Position numbers and translations under genes: made by a program
The notes under the pieces: model-generated
Database searches by the model: none
Told to the model about the DNA's origin: nothing
Seen by the model: the letters and a program-made list of their open reading frames with translations, nothing else
Shown: piece after piece, positions 1 through 8,070 of the stretch
Layout: every line of letters begins with the position of its first letter
How positions within the stretch are numbered: position 1 is the stretch's first letter
Assembly: GCF_010730575.1 (NCBI RefSeq)
Contig: NZ_AP022614.1
Span: 2,728,001 to 2,792,000 of the forward strand
DNA: 64,000 nucleotides
DNA from: Mycobacterium parmense
Lineage (GTDB): Bacteria; Actinomycetota; Actinomycetes; Mycobacteriales; Mycobacteriaceae
Direction: 5' to 3'

Positions 1-37
1 TCCGTTTCGTAATGTCTCCGGCACCGCAGCGAAACCT

Positions 38-178
38 ATGGTCGGTGCTGTGAAGCCGGAGACGTCCGGGGACTCCGCCTCGAGCTCCGGTCAACGCGGG
101 CGGCCGCGCCGGCTCAATCGCGAGCTGATCCTGTCGGCCGGGCTTCAGCCGGCGCCCTTGCCGTTGTCGACCCGGTAA
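38..178 (+). pseudogene. Truncated TetR-family regulator, N-terminus only
   Basis: This 46-codon frame starts at ATG 38. It carries a basic stretch GRPRRLNRELILSAGL (about residues 21-36) that is typical of the first helix of TetR-family DNA-binding domains. The homology stops at about position 144, exactly where the 3' end of the convergent SDR gene begins, and the frame then runs through SDR sequence to a stop at 176-178. No helix-turn-helix or ligand-binding domain follows. I read it as a TetR gene cut off by a deletion or recombination at the SDR border. A chance match in a short frame is possible. Confidence 0.5.
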
Positions 179-885
179 ACGGCGCCGTGGACGGCGGCCG
201 CGTCATCGCCGGCCAGGAACGCGATGACGTTGGCCACGTCGGCCGGCGCCATCATGCCGCGCGGCGAGGCCGTGCGCAGGATCAGGTCGAAGTTCGGGTT
301 CTCGGGGGCACTGAACTGTTCGATCTGCGGGGTCAGCATGCCGCCCGGACACACCGCGTTGACGCGCAACCGGTCTGCGGTGTACTCCACGGCCAGCGCG
401 CGCGTGAGACCGATCAGCCCATGCTTGGCGGCGCAGTAGCCGGCCGAGTAGGCCTGCCCCTCGACCCCGGCGATCGAGCTGACGTTGACGATGTTGCCGC
501 CTCGCTCCAGCAGATGCGGCAGCGCGGCCCGGCACAGGTAGAACGGCCCGTTCAGGTTGACCGCCAGGTCCTGCGCCCAGTCGTCGTCGGTCATCGACTC
601 CGTCCGGCGCATCTGGTGTCGCCCGGCGATATTCACCAAGACGTCCAGTCCGCCCCACTCGCGAACGCACCGCTGCACCGCCTCCCCGCACGCCCGGGCC
701 GACGCGACATCCGCCGATGCGTACGAACCGGGCTGCACGTCGGCGAAGACCTCGGCCAGACGTGCGGCATCCCGGCCTATCCCGAATACGGTTGCGCCCA
801 GGCGGGAGAACAGCCGGGCCGTCTCGGCGCCCAGGCCCGACGAGGCTCCGGTCACCAATGCGATCTTGCCCCGTAGTACCGACAT
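145..885 (-). CDS. SDR family NAD(P)-dependent oxidoreductase
   Basis: This is a 246-aa classical short-chain dehydrogenase/reductase, the normal family length. The cofactor motif TGASSGLG lies at residues 12-19. An NxAG-like segment (VNIAG), the catalytic Ser in NVSSIAG and the YCAAK catalytic Tyr/Lys pair are all present, followed by a C-terminal VDNG region. It should oxidise or reduce an alcohol or ketone in the cytosol; the substrate cannot be read from sequence. It lies 9 nt downstream of the small membrane-protein gene at 895-1164 on the same strand, so the two probably form an operon. The divergent DUF35-thiolase pair suggests a lipid, steroid or other acyl-CoA catabolic context. Confidence 0.93.
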   Translation of the reverse strand: MSVLRGKIALVTGASSGLGAETARLFSRLGATVFGIGRDAARLAEVFADVQPGSYASADVASARACGEAVQRCVREWGGLDVLVNIAGRHQMRRTESMTDDDWAQDLAVNLNGPFYLCRAALPHLLERGGNIVNVSSIAGVEGQAYSAGYCAAKHGLIGLTRALAVEYTADRLRVNAVCPGGMLTPQIEQFSAPENPNFDLILRTASPRGMMAPADVANVIAFLAGDDAAAVHGAVYRVDNGKGAG

Positions 886-894
886 ACCGCGGCC

Positions 895-1164
895 CTAGTA
901 CGACCGGGCCCGTGCGGCGCCGCCAGGCAACAGGTGCAGCGGGACAACGAGTTTGACGACGTCGGGCAGCAGCCGGCCGATCCGGGCGCTGCGCTGGACA
1001 CGGCGCGCGGTCACCAGCACGAGCAGGCTGATCGCCAGCCTGCCCAGCGCGACTCGGCTGGTGCGTTTGCGCCAGGTGACCCGCGGCGTGCCGGCGCGCC
1101 GCCCGAAGTAGTAGCCCACCGCCGTTGCCGTCGCGAGCGCGGCGATTGCCGCCAGCAACATCAT
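895..1164 (-). CDS. Small membrane protein, unknown function
   Basis: An 89-aa protein with an N-terminal hydrophobic segment (residues 2-19, rich in Ala and Leu), then a GRR-containing basic stretch and a second hydrophobic segment (GRLAISLLVLVTA, about 41-53), with a basic tail. It is probably a small inner-membrane protein. I do not recognise the family. It is the first gene of a likely two-gene operon with the SDR, 9 nt upstream of the SDR start. The start may be either of the two consecutive Met codons at 1164 and 1161. It is divergent from the DUF35-thiolase genes. Confidence 0.6.
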   Translation of the reverse strand: MMLLAAIAALATATAVGYYFGRRAGTPRVTWRKRTSRVALGRLAISLLVLVTARRVQRSARIGRLLPDVVKLVVPLHLLPGGAARARSY

Positions 1165-1304
1165 GCTGTTGAGCGTGCTCGGTCACCGTCGCGGTGAGGT
1201 CACGGCCACGACACACCTCGGCCAAGACCACTCCTTTTACATCCCTGAGCCGATGTGTCAATCTGGGCGGACGCGAGGATCAGACCGAGCGTGGCGGAGG
1301 TTTC

Positions 1305-1703
1305 ATGACGGGCCAGATCCCATTCGTCGACTATCTCGTCCTCGACGACGGCGAACCGCACCTGGTCGCGCAGGAGTGCACCAGCTGCGGCGCCCGCTAC
1401 TTCGACCGGCGCAACGCCTGCGCCGGGTGTTTCGCGGCCGATTTCAAGACCGTCCCGGTCGCGACCGAGGGCACGGTGCGGGCGTTCACGATCGTCACCT
1501 TCGCCGCACCCGGGGTCCCCGTGCCGTTCGTCGCCTCCGTCGTCGACTGCGACGGCACGCAGGTCCGCGCCAACATCATCAACGTCGAACCCGATCCCGA
1601 GCACATCCGCGACGGGATGAAGGTCCGCCTCGCCACCTACCCGATGGGCGCCGACACCGCAGGTACCGAGGCGATCGGCTTCGGCTTCGAGCCCGCCGGC
1701 TAA
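1305..1703 (+). CDS. Zn-ribbon and OB-fold (DUF35) protein, thiolase partner
   Basis: A 132-aa DUF35 protein. Its N-terminal rubredoxin-like zinc ribbon has two CxxC pairs (CTSCG and CAGC), and an OB-fold follows. Proteins of this type bind acyl-CoA and form complexes with thiolase-like partners, as ChsH2 does with Ltp2 in mycobacterial steroid side-chain degradation. ATG 1305 is preceded by the ribosome site GGCGGAGG at 1293-1300; an in-frame upstream extension lacks support. The stop lies 26 nt before the thiolase start, so the pair is almost certainly co-transcribed and forms one complex. The substrate is unknown. Confidence 0.9.
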   Translation: MTGQIPFVDYLVLDDGEPHLVAQECTSCGARYFDRRNACAGCFAADFKTVPVATEGTVRAFTIVTFAAPGVPVPFVASVVDCDGTQVRANIINVEPDPEHIRDGMKVRLATYPMGADTAGTEAIGFGFEPAG

Positions 1704-1729
1704 CCGCCCACCGACGAAGGAGACCGACG

Positions 1730-2941
1730 ATGAGCGCCAGCGACGAGATCTGGATCCTCGGCATCCGGATGACCAAGTTCGGCAAGCACCCGGACAAGGA
1801 CACCGTCGACCTCGCGGCCGAGGCCGCGACCGCCGCGCTGGCCGACGCCGGGGTCACCATGGCCGACATCGGCGTCCTGGCGGCCGGGAACCTGATGGCC
1901 GCCAACGCCGGGATCGGCCAGCAGCTGCAGAAGCAGATCGGCCAGACCGGCATCCCGGTCTACAACGTGGCCAACGCCTGCGCCACCGGGGCGACCGCGC
2001 TGCGCACCGCCATCATGGCCGTGAAGGCCGGCGAGGTGAGGTACGGCATGGCCGTCGGCGTCGAGAAGCTCTCCGGCGCCGGGCTGCTCGGCGCCGGCGG
2101 TGCCAAGAAGGACGACGCCGACGTGTGGGCGCCGAGAGGGCGTTACGGCGCCATCGCGCCGATCGACGGACGGATCGGCACCGAAGCCATGCCCGGCGTG
2201 TTCGCCCAGATCGGTACCGAGTACGGGCACAAGTACGGCGGCACCAGCTTCGAGCTGTTCGCCAAGATCAGCGAGAAGAACCATGCCCATTCGACGCTGA
2301 ATCCGCTTGCCGCGTACCAGAAGCGGTTCACACTCGAGCAGATCATGAACGACGTGATGATCGCCTACCCGAACACCCGGCCGATGTGCTCGGCCAACTG
2401 TGACGGTGCCGCGGCCGCGGTCGTCTGCAACGGCGAGACGCTCAAGTCGCTTTCGGCCGAACAGCGTCGGCGCGCGGTGAAGGTGTCGGCGTCGGTGCTG
2501 ACCACCGACCCCTACGAGGCCGGCTGCCAGGTCCTGCCGAACGTCAACACCCTGACCCGCAACGCCGCTCGCACCGCCTACGAGCAGGCGGGCGTCGGCC
2601 CCGGCGATCTCGACCTGGTCGAGCTGCACGACTGCTTCGCCACCGCCGAGCTGGTTCATTACGACAACCTGATGCTGTGCGAGGAGGGCGGCGCCCCCGA
2701 CTTCTTCAACTCCGGCGCACCCTGGCGCGACGGCTCGACACCGGTGAACGTGTCGGGCGGGCTGCAGTCCAAGGGTCACCCCATCGCGGCCACCGGCATC
2801 GCCAACATCTGGGAGGTCTGCCACCACCTGCGCGGTGAGGCCGGCGACCGGCAGATCGAGAACGCGAAGGTGGGGCTGGCCCACGTCATCGGTCTGGGAT
2901 CGGCCTGCGGCGTACACATCCTCGAGAGGTCCGCCGCATAG
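1730..2941 (+). CDS. SCP-x/Ltp-type thiolase (acetyl-CoA acetyltransferase-like)
   Basis: A 403-aa thiolase-superfamily protein of the lipid-transfer (SCP-x/Ltp) branch. It has NACATG with Cys84 as candidate nucleophile, a HDCFATAE segment, and the C-terminal GGLQSKGHPIAATG with the GHP histidine. Keeping the cysteine and both histidine motifs suggests real thiolysis or condensation rather than the Cys-less retro-aldolase chemistry of Ltp2. ATG 1730 has GAAGGAG upstream. The immediately upstream DUF35 gene is the expected partner. It is likely to act on an acyl-CoA from lipid, sterol or aromatic catabolism. Confidence 0.92.
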   Translation: MSASDEIWILGIRMTKFGKHPDKDTVDLAAEAATAALADAGVTMADIGVLAAGNLMAANAGIGQQLQKQIGQTGIPVYNVANACATGATALRTAIMAVKAGEVRYGMAVGVEKLSGAGLLGAGGAKKDDADVWAPRGRYGAIAPIDGRIGTEAMPGVFAQIGTEYGHKYGGTSFELFAKISEKNHAHSTLNPLAAYQKRFTLEQIMNDVMIAYPNTRPMCSANCDGAAAAVVCNGETLKSLSAEQRRRAVKVSASVLTTDPYEAGCQVLPNVNTLTRNAARTAYEQAGVGPGDLDLVELHDCFATAELVHYDNLMLCEEGGAPDFFNSGAPWRDGSTPVNVSGGLQSKGHPIAATGIANIWEVCHHLRGEAGDRQIENAKVGLAHVIGLGSACGVHILERSAA

Positions 2942-2975
2942 TCCCGTTGGCGCCGTAGCGGTTTCACGGACGCAC

Positions 2976-4034
2976 TCAGGCGTGCTGGACCTGGTTTCCG
3001 CCGCTGCGTTTGGCCGCATACATCGCCGCGTCGGCGATGCCGATCAGTCGCTCGACCAGCGATGCCACGCCGGCCTCGGTGAGCGAGTGCAGTTCGGCGC
3101 TGGCGGTGCCCACGCTGGCCGTGATCTGCGGCGAAAGACCGGCGATCGCGGTGCAGATCCGGACCGCCAGGGCGCGCAGATCTACGGACACCGTGGTCAC
3201 CGCGACCAGGAACTCCTCACCGCCGGCGCGGCAAATGACGGCGTCATCGGGCGCGTGCTCGCGCAGCAACCGGGCCTCCGCCCGCAGCGCGTCGTCTCCG
3301 GCGAGATGACCCAGCGTGTCGTTGAGACGTTTGAAATTGTCGAGGTCGACCATGAGGACCGCCAAATGGGTCCGGGGCAGCCGAGGATTGGCGAGGCGGT
3401 TTCGGATCGCGTCCACCAGAGCGCGCCGGTTCAAAAGACCGGTCAGCGCATCCTGATCGGAGCGATCCGCGTACATCTGGATGCCCCGCGACATACCCCA
3501 GAATCCCAGCGAAACCGACACCATGACGAAATTGATCAGCCAAAAGGCCGAAGCCACCGGGAGATCGGTCTGATGCGACAGCCGCAGCACCGCCACGGCC
3601 GAGATCGCGACGGCCACCACCGAGTGCAACAGCAGCAGCCGTACGCCGTGAAAGACCGCACTGTAGCCGGCGGTCACGGAGGTCGCCGTGCACGCCAGCG
3701 CGGCGAAGGACGGGTTGGGTTCGGCCACCACCCAACCGCCGATGCAGAGCACGCCCGCCACCAGGACGACCTGCGACTGACGCCGCGTCGGCCATCGTGC
3801 CAGCCACACCATCACCATGCCGAAGGCGTACACGGCGGTGGCGGCGTTGACCCAACCCGCGGTCGTCAGCGGGTGAATCTGGTTGGACAACTCGATCAGC
3901 GCCAGCACAACGGCCGACCCGGCGACCACCACCATGATCAGGCGCGCCGCGGGCAGCATTCCGCGCTGCCGCAGAAAGGAGGTCACCCAGTCATATTGGT
4001 CCGGCTGACTCCACATCGCCTTGAACCACGACAT
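2976..4034 (-). CDS. Membrane-bound GGDEF diguanylate cyclase
   Basis: A 352-aa protein beginning MSWFKAMW (ATG at 4034). About six hydrophobic segments occupy residues 25-180, followed by a GGDEF domain to the C-terminus. The active-site motif is GGEEF, a functional variant, inside CRAGGEEFLVAV, so it should make cyclic di-GMP from two GTP. The RxxD inhibitory site normally five residues before the motif is absent (PDDA in its place), so product inhibition through that site is unlikely. No EAL domain is present. It converges on the thiolase gene and is divergent from the patatin gene. Confidence 0.9.
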   Translation of the reverse strand: MSWFKAMWSQPDQYDWVTSFLRQRGMLPAARLIMVVVAGSAVVLALIELSNQIHPLTTAGWVNAATAVYAFGMVMVWLARWPTRRQSQVVLVAGVLCIGGWVVAEPNPSFAALACTATSVTAGYSAVFHGVRLLLLHSVVAVAISAVAVLRLSHQTDLPVASAFWLINFVMVSVSLGFWGMSRGIQMYADRSDQDALTGLLNRRALVDAIRNRLANPRLPRTHLAVLMVDLDNFKRLNDTLGHLAGDDALRAEARLLREHAPDDAVICRAGGEEFLVAVTTVSVDLRALAVRICTAIAGLSPQITASVGTASAELHSLTEAGVASLVERLIGIADAAMYAAKRSGGNQVQHA

Positions 4035-4183
4035 CGGTCGGCGAACCTCCCACGGGCCTTCTCGCTCCGAACAGCACGACGGATTGCTCAATGGTCCGCG
4101 GACACGGTGATCCGCGGAAACCAAGTAGACCAAAATTCGAGGCAAGCTGAAACAATTGGACGGTCGAATGAACGGAGGTGCGT

Positions 4184-5188
4184 GTGGTTCCGGCGGCGAG
4201 AAGACGCGCCGACCTTGTTCTTTCGGGTGGCGGCGTCAAGGGTGTGGGCCTGGTGGGTGCGGTCGCGGCGCTGATGGACGCCGGGTATGACATCCAGCGG
4301 GTGTCGGGCACTTCGGCCGGCTCGATCGTCGGCGCGGTGGTGGCGGCCGCCTCCAAGCATGAGCGCATGACGGGAGCGCAGGTCAAGGAGATCGCTCTGA
4401 GTCTGAATTACCGTAAGTTTCTCGACTCCGGCAGCATCGAACGCGTCCCCCTTGTCGGGCCGGCGGTGGCGATCGTGCGGGGCAACGGCATCTATCGCGG
4501 CGACTACGCGCACAGTTGGGTACGCAGCGAACTGAAGAACTTGGGCGTCAACACCTTTGGCGACCTCGCCAACGGCGACACGAGCTTGCCCGAGGAGCGG
4601 CGGTACAAGCTCGTGGTCACCGTCTCGGATCTGACGCGGGGTGAGCTGGTGCGCCTGCCCTGGGACTACCAACGGATCTACGGCCGTGACCCTGACGAAC
4701 AGTCGGTCGCCGATGCCGTGCGCGCGTCGATGTCGATTCCGTTCTTCTTTCGACCGGTCTCGTTGACAAGCGCTGACCGGCTGACCTCGACGCTGGTGGA
4801 TGGCGGACTGCTGTCGAATTTCCCGATCGACTCCCTCGACCGCGGCGACGGGAGTAAGCCACGTTGGCCCACCTTCGGTGTGACCGTCATGCCCAGCCCG
4901 CCCGCAGCGCGCGACGTGCTGGCCCGCGCGCTGGCGGCGTTGCGCGTCGGTGCGCCTCCTCTGCTGGAACGCGTGGTGAGCACGATGCTGTTCGGCCGCG
5001 ATCAGGCCTACCTCGACCAGCCGTGGGTCAGCGCGCGGACCATCCAGATCGAATCGCCCGGTCTGAGCGTGATCGACTTCGGGATCTCGCCGGACGAAAT
5101 CGAAGCGGCATACATGAAAGGCTATGCGGCAGCGCACGATTTCCTGTCGAGCTGGGATTGGGACGCTTACCGCGCCCGGTTCCGGTGA
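4184..5188 (+). CDS. Patatin-like phospholipase
   Basis: A 334-aa patatin-family serine hydrolase. The oxyanion motif GGGVKG is at residues 15-20, the nucleophile Ser44 sits in GTSAG, and Asp206 in DGG completes the Ser-Asp dyad. It should hydrolyse acyl chains from phospholipids or related lipids. I chose GTG 4184 because ACGGAGGT lies at 4172-4179, at good spacing; an in-frame GTG at 4178 would overlap that site. No signal peptide is visible. It stands alone, divergent from the diguanylate cyclase. Confidence 0.9.
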   Translation: MVPAARRRADLVLSGGGVKGVGLVGAVAALMDAGYDIQRVSGTSAGSIVGAVVAAASKHERMTGAQVKEIALSLNYRKFLDSGSIERVPLVGPAVAIVRGNGIYRGDYAHSWVRSELKNLGVNTFGDLANGDTSLPEERRYKLVVTVSDLTRGELVRLPWDYQRIYGRDPDEQSVADAVRASMSIPFFFRPVSLTSADRLTSTLVDGGLLSNFPIDSLDRGDGSKPRWPTFGVTVMPSPPAARDVLARALAALRVGAPPLLERVVSTMLFGRDQAYLDQPWVSARTIQIESPGLSVIDFGISPDEIEAAYMKGYAAAHDFLSSWDWDAYRARFR

Positions 5189-5216
5189 TGCGGATTCGTC
5201 GTGAGCCCAGGTTGAC

Positions 5217-7991
5217 TCACCCGGTCGGCGCGGCGCCGTTGCCGATCGACTTGGCCAGTCGACGCAGTTCGTTCCCGGTCAATTCCTGCTTCTCTTCAAG
5301 CGCTGCCACGACCCTGTTGAGCAAGGGCCGGCAGCCCTGCAGGCGGCCAAGGATGCTCTCGTAGGCACTGCGGATGACGTCATCGATCTTCCCCTCCTGG
5401 GTTGGGGTAGGGACGGTCGTCCATCGCAGGAATCCATCGCCGCCGAATCCGGACTGACACACGATGAGCGTCGCGAAGCGGGTGGCCACCGCCAAATCGC
5501 AACCGCTGCTCATCCCGCCTGCGCCCGCCCCGATGTCGTCTGCGCCGAAAGCCAATTCCTCAGAGGCGCGGCCTGCCAACACGGTCTCGAGCTCTTCGAG
5601 CATGGTCCGACGGGTCATCACACGAGTGTTGTCGGGCACGGCGGCGGTGAATCCCAGTGAACCGTCAAGCCTCGGGATGATGCTCACGAAGGTGAGGTCC
5701 TCCCCTCGGGTCGAACTGATCAGCCGCGCCACCGTGTGACCGGCCTCGTGCACCGCGATCCGGTGCCTTTCGGCGGCCGCCAGTTGCGGTGCGTTCTCAG
5801 GCCGGCGGGGCCGTCGGGTGACTTCCGCCACGAGATCGTTCTGGGCAACCGGTCGGTTCTCGCGGCGCGCGCGACGCGCGGCGCCGCGAACAAAAAACTC
5901 GACGTCCGCGCCGGTGCAACCGAAAGCGAGGTCAGCAAGCGCCTTTGTGTCGATGTCGACGCCGAGCTCTCCCCCGCTCTTCTGGTAGCGCGAGAGGTAG
6001 TGATCGAAGATGCTCGCCAGGCTTTTGATGTTGGGCAGTGGAATCTCGACGACCTGGTCCAATCGCCCGGCGCGGCGAAGGGCGGGGTCGACTTTCTCGA
6101 GATAGTTGGTCGCGCCGATCACGATCACCGAGCCCGTCGACTCGATACCCTGAATTTCTTCGAGCAGCGCGTTGATGACCTCGGTCTGATACTGTTCAGC
6201 GCTTCCCTCGAGCCTTTCCCGACTGCCGATGCTGTCGAGTTCGTCGATGAACAGGATCGCGGGGGCGTAGCGGCGCGCTTCGGCGAAGCAGGTGCGCATC
6301 GCCCGCAGGTGGACGTCGAGGGCTCCCGCCGACTGCCACGCCGCCGCGCTGGCGATCACGAATTTGATGCCGCATTCTTTGGCGATCGCCTTGGCCAGCG
6401 TGGTCTTGCCGGTTCCGGGCGCCCCGGTGAGCAGGAGGCCTTTGTCGACCGCCGACCAGGGGATCCGGCCCGCCTCCGCTGCCCGGATGTCGCCGATCAG
6501 GTCCTCGGCGATCTGCCGCGCCTCGCCCATGCCGTGAAGGTCGGCCATTGTCACGTCGTCGTCCGGAGTCAGCTGAACCAGTCGGGCTTCGACCCGATCC
6601 TTGAGCACCGTCAGGGCGTCGCCGGGGCCAAGCGCGAGCCGCCGCGCCAGGTGGAAGTCGCCGGGCACCAGGAATTGCGTCCAGTCGGCGCCCCCCGCTT
6701 CCCATCCCGGGGCGGGCTTGCAATCGAACACGCCTTCAAAGATGCGCGCGAAGCGCCGCCGGTCGATGCGAGGGAATGTGACCGTGCAGTCTGCAATCCG
6801 CCGCAAGGGCTCTGGCACCTCACCCGCTTGGTTGCATCCGATCAGCACGGGCGCCTCGCTGAAAGCGAGATCGTGGGCAGCGCGCTCCGCGTCGAACAAT
6901 CCGCGATAGGCATGAAACGACAGCAGATAAAGCCTCGTGTATTCGTTCACCGTGATCTCGCAGCGCAGATCGTCACCGTTGATGGCGCTGCACCGCGCGG
7001 CGCGCTCCGTCGTCTCGGAGGAAGCGACGAGTTGGGCGACGACGTCCTCGACGAAAGGGATGTCCGACTCGATGATCACGATCGCGTTGGACTCGATGAG
7101 ATGGGTCAGCTGCTTGATCGGCTTACCAGCTTGCGTCTCGAGGTTGAAGCGCCGCAACAAGATATTGCCGGCCCTGGTGTCGTTATTCAGCTCGCGGATC
7201 GCGTCCTCGAGCAGGACGGTGACGACGGCTTCCGTGACCTGCCGGTCACGGGGCAGTCCGTCACCCGCTCCGCGGCCTCCTGGCGCATCGACCCGCACCT
7301 CTTCGGATGGAGGCACGCCGTCCGCCTCCAGCTCGAGAGAGGGAGCCTGCGGAACCCGCAGACCGCCGAGCGCACCGATCGGCTCGTCGTCCATCATCTC
7401 GACGACCCCGTCCGACTCGACCGCTAACGAGCAGGTGAACAGGTGCCCGCCGTACGTGACGGCGGCGTCGAGGAGCCAGCGCCCCGTGTCGTCGAGGCCG
7501 CGCGCGGACAACGGGCGCGCGGTGGCACGTGCGGCCTTCAGCGACAGCGTGTCGTCTCCGCCCTCGTCCCGCTCCTCGACATCGGCGGGGGCGTGAACTT
7601 CGTCCGCGGACTCGATCAGGACGAATGCGCCGTCATCGGCACGAAGGAAGTAGAAGAAAAATCGGACGTAATCCGCCACCGTCGATTCGGTCAATTCGAG
7701 CGATTCGGCCTCGTTGACCTCATGAATGGAATTGGACTCGCCGCTCAGCCACTCGGTGTCATGGAGACCGTGTAGCGCGTAGGCCCGCGCCATGCCGTGT
7801 TCGCGGAAGAATTGCAGCTCCATGAGGCGGTGATCGGAGTAGAAGGACAGCGCCGACCATCGACAGCTGACCAGCGTCGAGTCGGCGAAGAAGGCCGGTA
7901 GCCGGGCGGCCAGTCGGGTGAGCGCCTCGGTGCCCTCGTCGTCGGCACAGGGTGTCCAGGAGGCCCATGGTTCGGCGCTTTTTTCCGACAT
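5217..7991 (-). CDS. FtsH-like AAA+ ATP-dependent zinc metalloprotease, atypical
   Basis: A 924-aa protein starting MSEKSAEPW. Residues 1 to about 170 form an unassigned alpha/beta region. About 240-480 looks like a degenerate ATPase-type domain without Walker motifs. A full AAA+ domain follows, with Walker A GAPGTGKTT (about 523-531) and Walker B ILFIDELDSIGSR. The C-terminal M41 peptidase carries HEAGH (His748, Glu749, His752) and a GCDLAVAT segment matching the region of the third zinc ligand in FtsH. Unlike FtsH I see no N-terminal transmembrane helices, so it is probably cytosolic or recruited by a partner. It is the last gene of the minus-strand set that starts at 14263, 79 nt after the amine oxidase. 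Its targets are unknown. Confidence 0.88.
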   Translation of the reverse strand: MSEKSAEPWASWTPCADDEGTEALTRLAARLPAFFADSTLVSCRWSALSFYSDHRLMELQFFREHGMARAYALHGLHDTEWLSGESNSIHEVNEAESLELTESTVADYVRFFFYFLRADDGAFVLIESADEVHAPADVEERDEGGDDTLSLKAARATARPLSARGLDDTGRWLLDAAVTYGGHLFTCSLAVESDGVVEMMDDEPIGALGGLRVPQAPSLELEADGVPPSEEVRVDAPGGRGAGDGLPRDRQVTEAVVTVLLEDAIRELNNDTRAGNILLRRFNLETQAGKPIKQLTHLIESNAIVIIESDIPFVEDVVAQLVASSETTERAARCSAINGDDLRCEITVNEYTRLYLLSFHAYRGLFDAERAAHDLAFSEAPVLIGCNQAGEVPEPLRRIADCTVTFPRIDRRRFARIFEGVFDCKPAPGWEAGGADWTQFLVPGDFHLARRLALGPGDALTVLKDRVEARLVQLTPDDDVTMADLHGMGEARQIAEDLIGDIRAAEAGRIPWSAVDKGLLLTGAPGTGKTTLAKAIAKECGIKFVIASAAAWQSAGALDVHLRAMRTCFAEARRYAPAILFIDELDSIGSRERLEGSAEQYQTEVINALLEEIQGIESTGSVIVIGATNYLEKVDPALRRAGRLDQVVEIPLPNIKSLASIFDHYLSRYQKSGGELGVDIDTKALADLAFGCTGADVEFFVRGAARRARRENRPVAQNDLVAEVTRRPRRPENAPQLAAAERHRIAVHEAGHTVARLISSTRGEDLTFVSIIPRLDGSLGFTAAVPDNTRVMTRRTMLEELETVLAGRASEELAFGADDIGAGAGGMSSGCDLAVATRFATLIVCQSGFGGDGFLRWTTVPTPTQEGKIDDVIRSAYESILGRLQGCRPLLNRVVAALEEKQELTGNELRRLAKSIGNGAAPTG

Positions 7992-8070
7992 GGGCGAATG
8001 CTTATCACATGCCGACGATCGACAATAGGGCCTGCATGCAGCCGATTTCTGAACGGTCGACTCGAGCCAG

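Noticed and set aside
5736..7427. 563-codon plus-strand frame opposite the FtsH-like gene
   Set aside because: No motif, skewed composition; the minus strand carries Walker A, Walker B and HEAGH.
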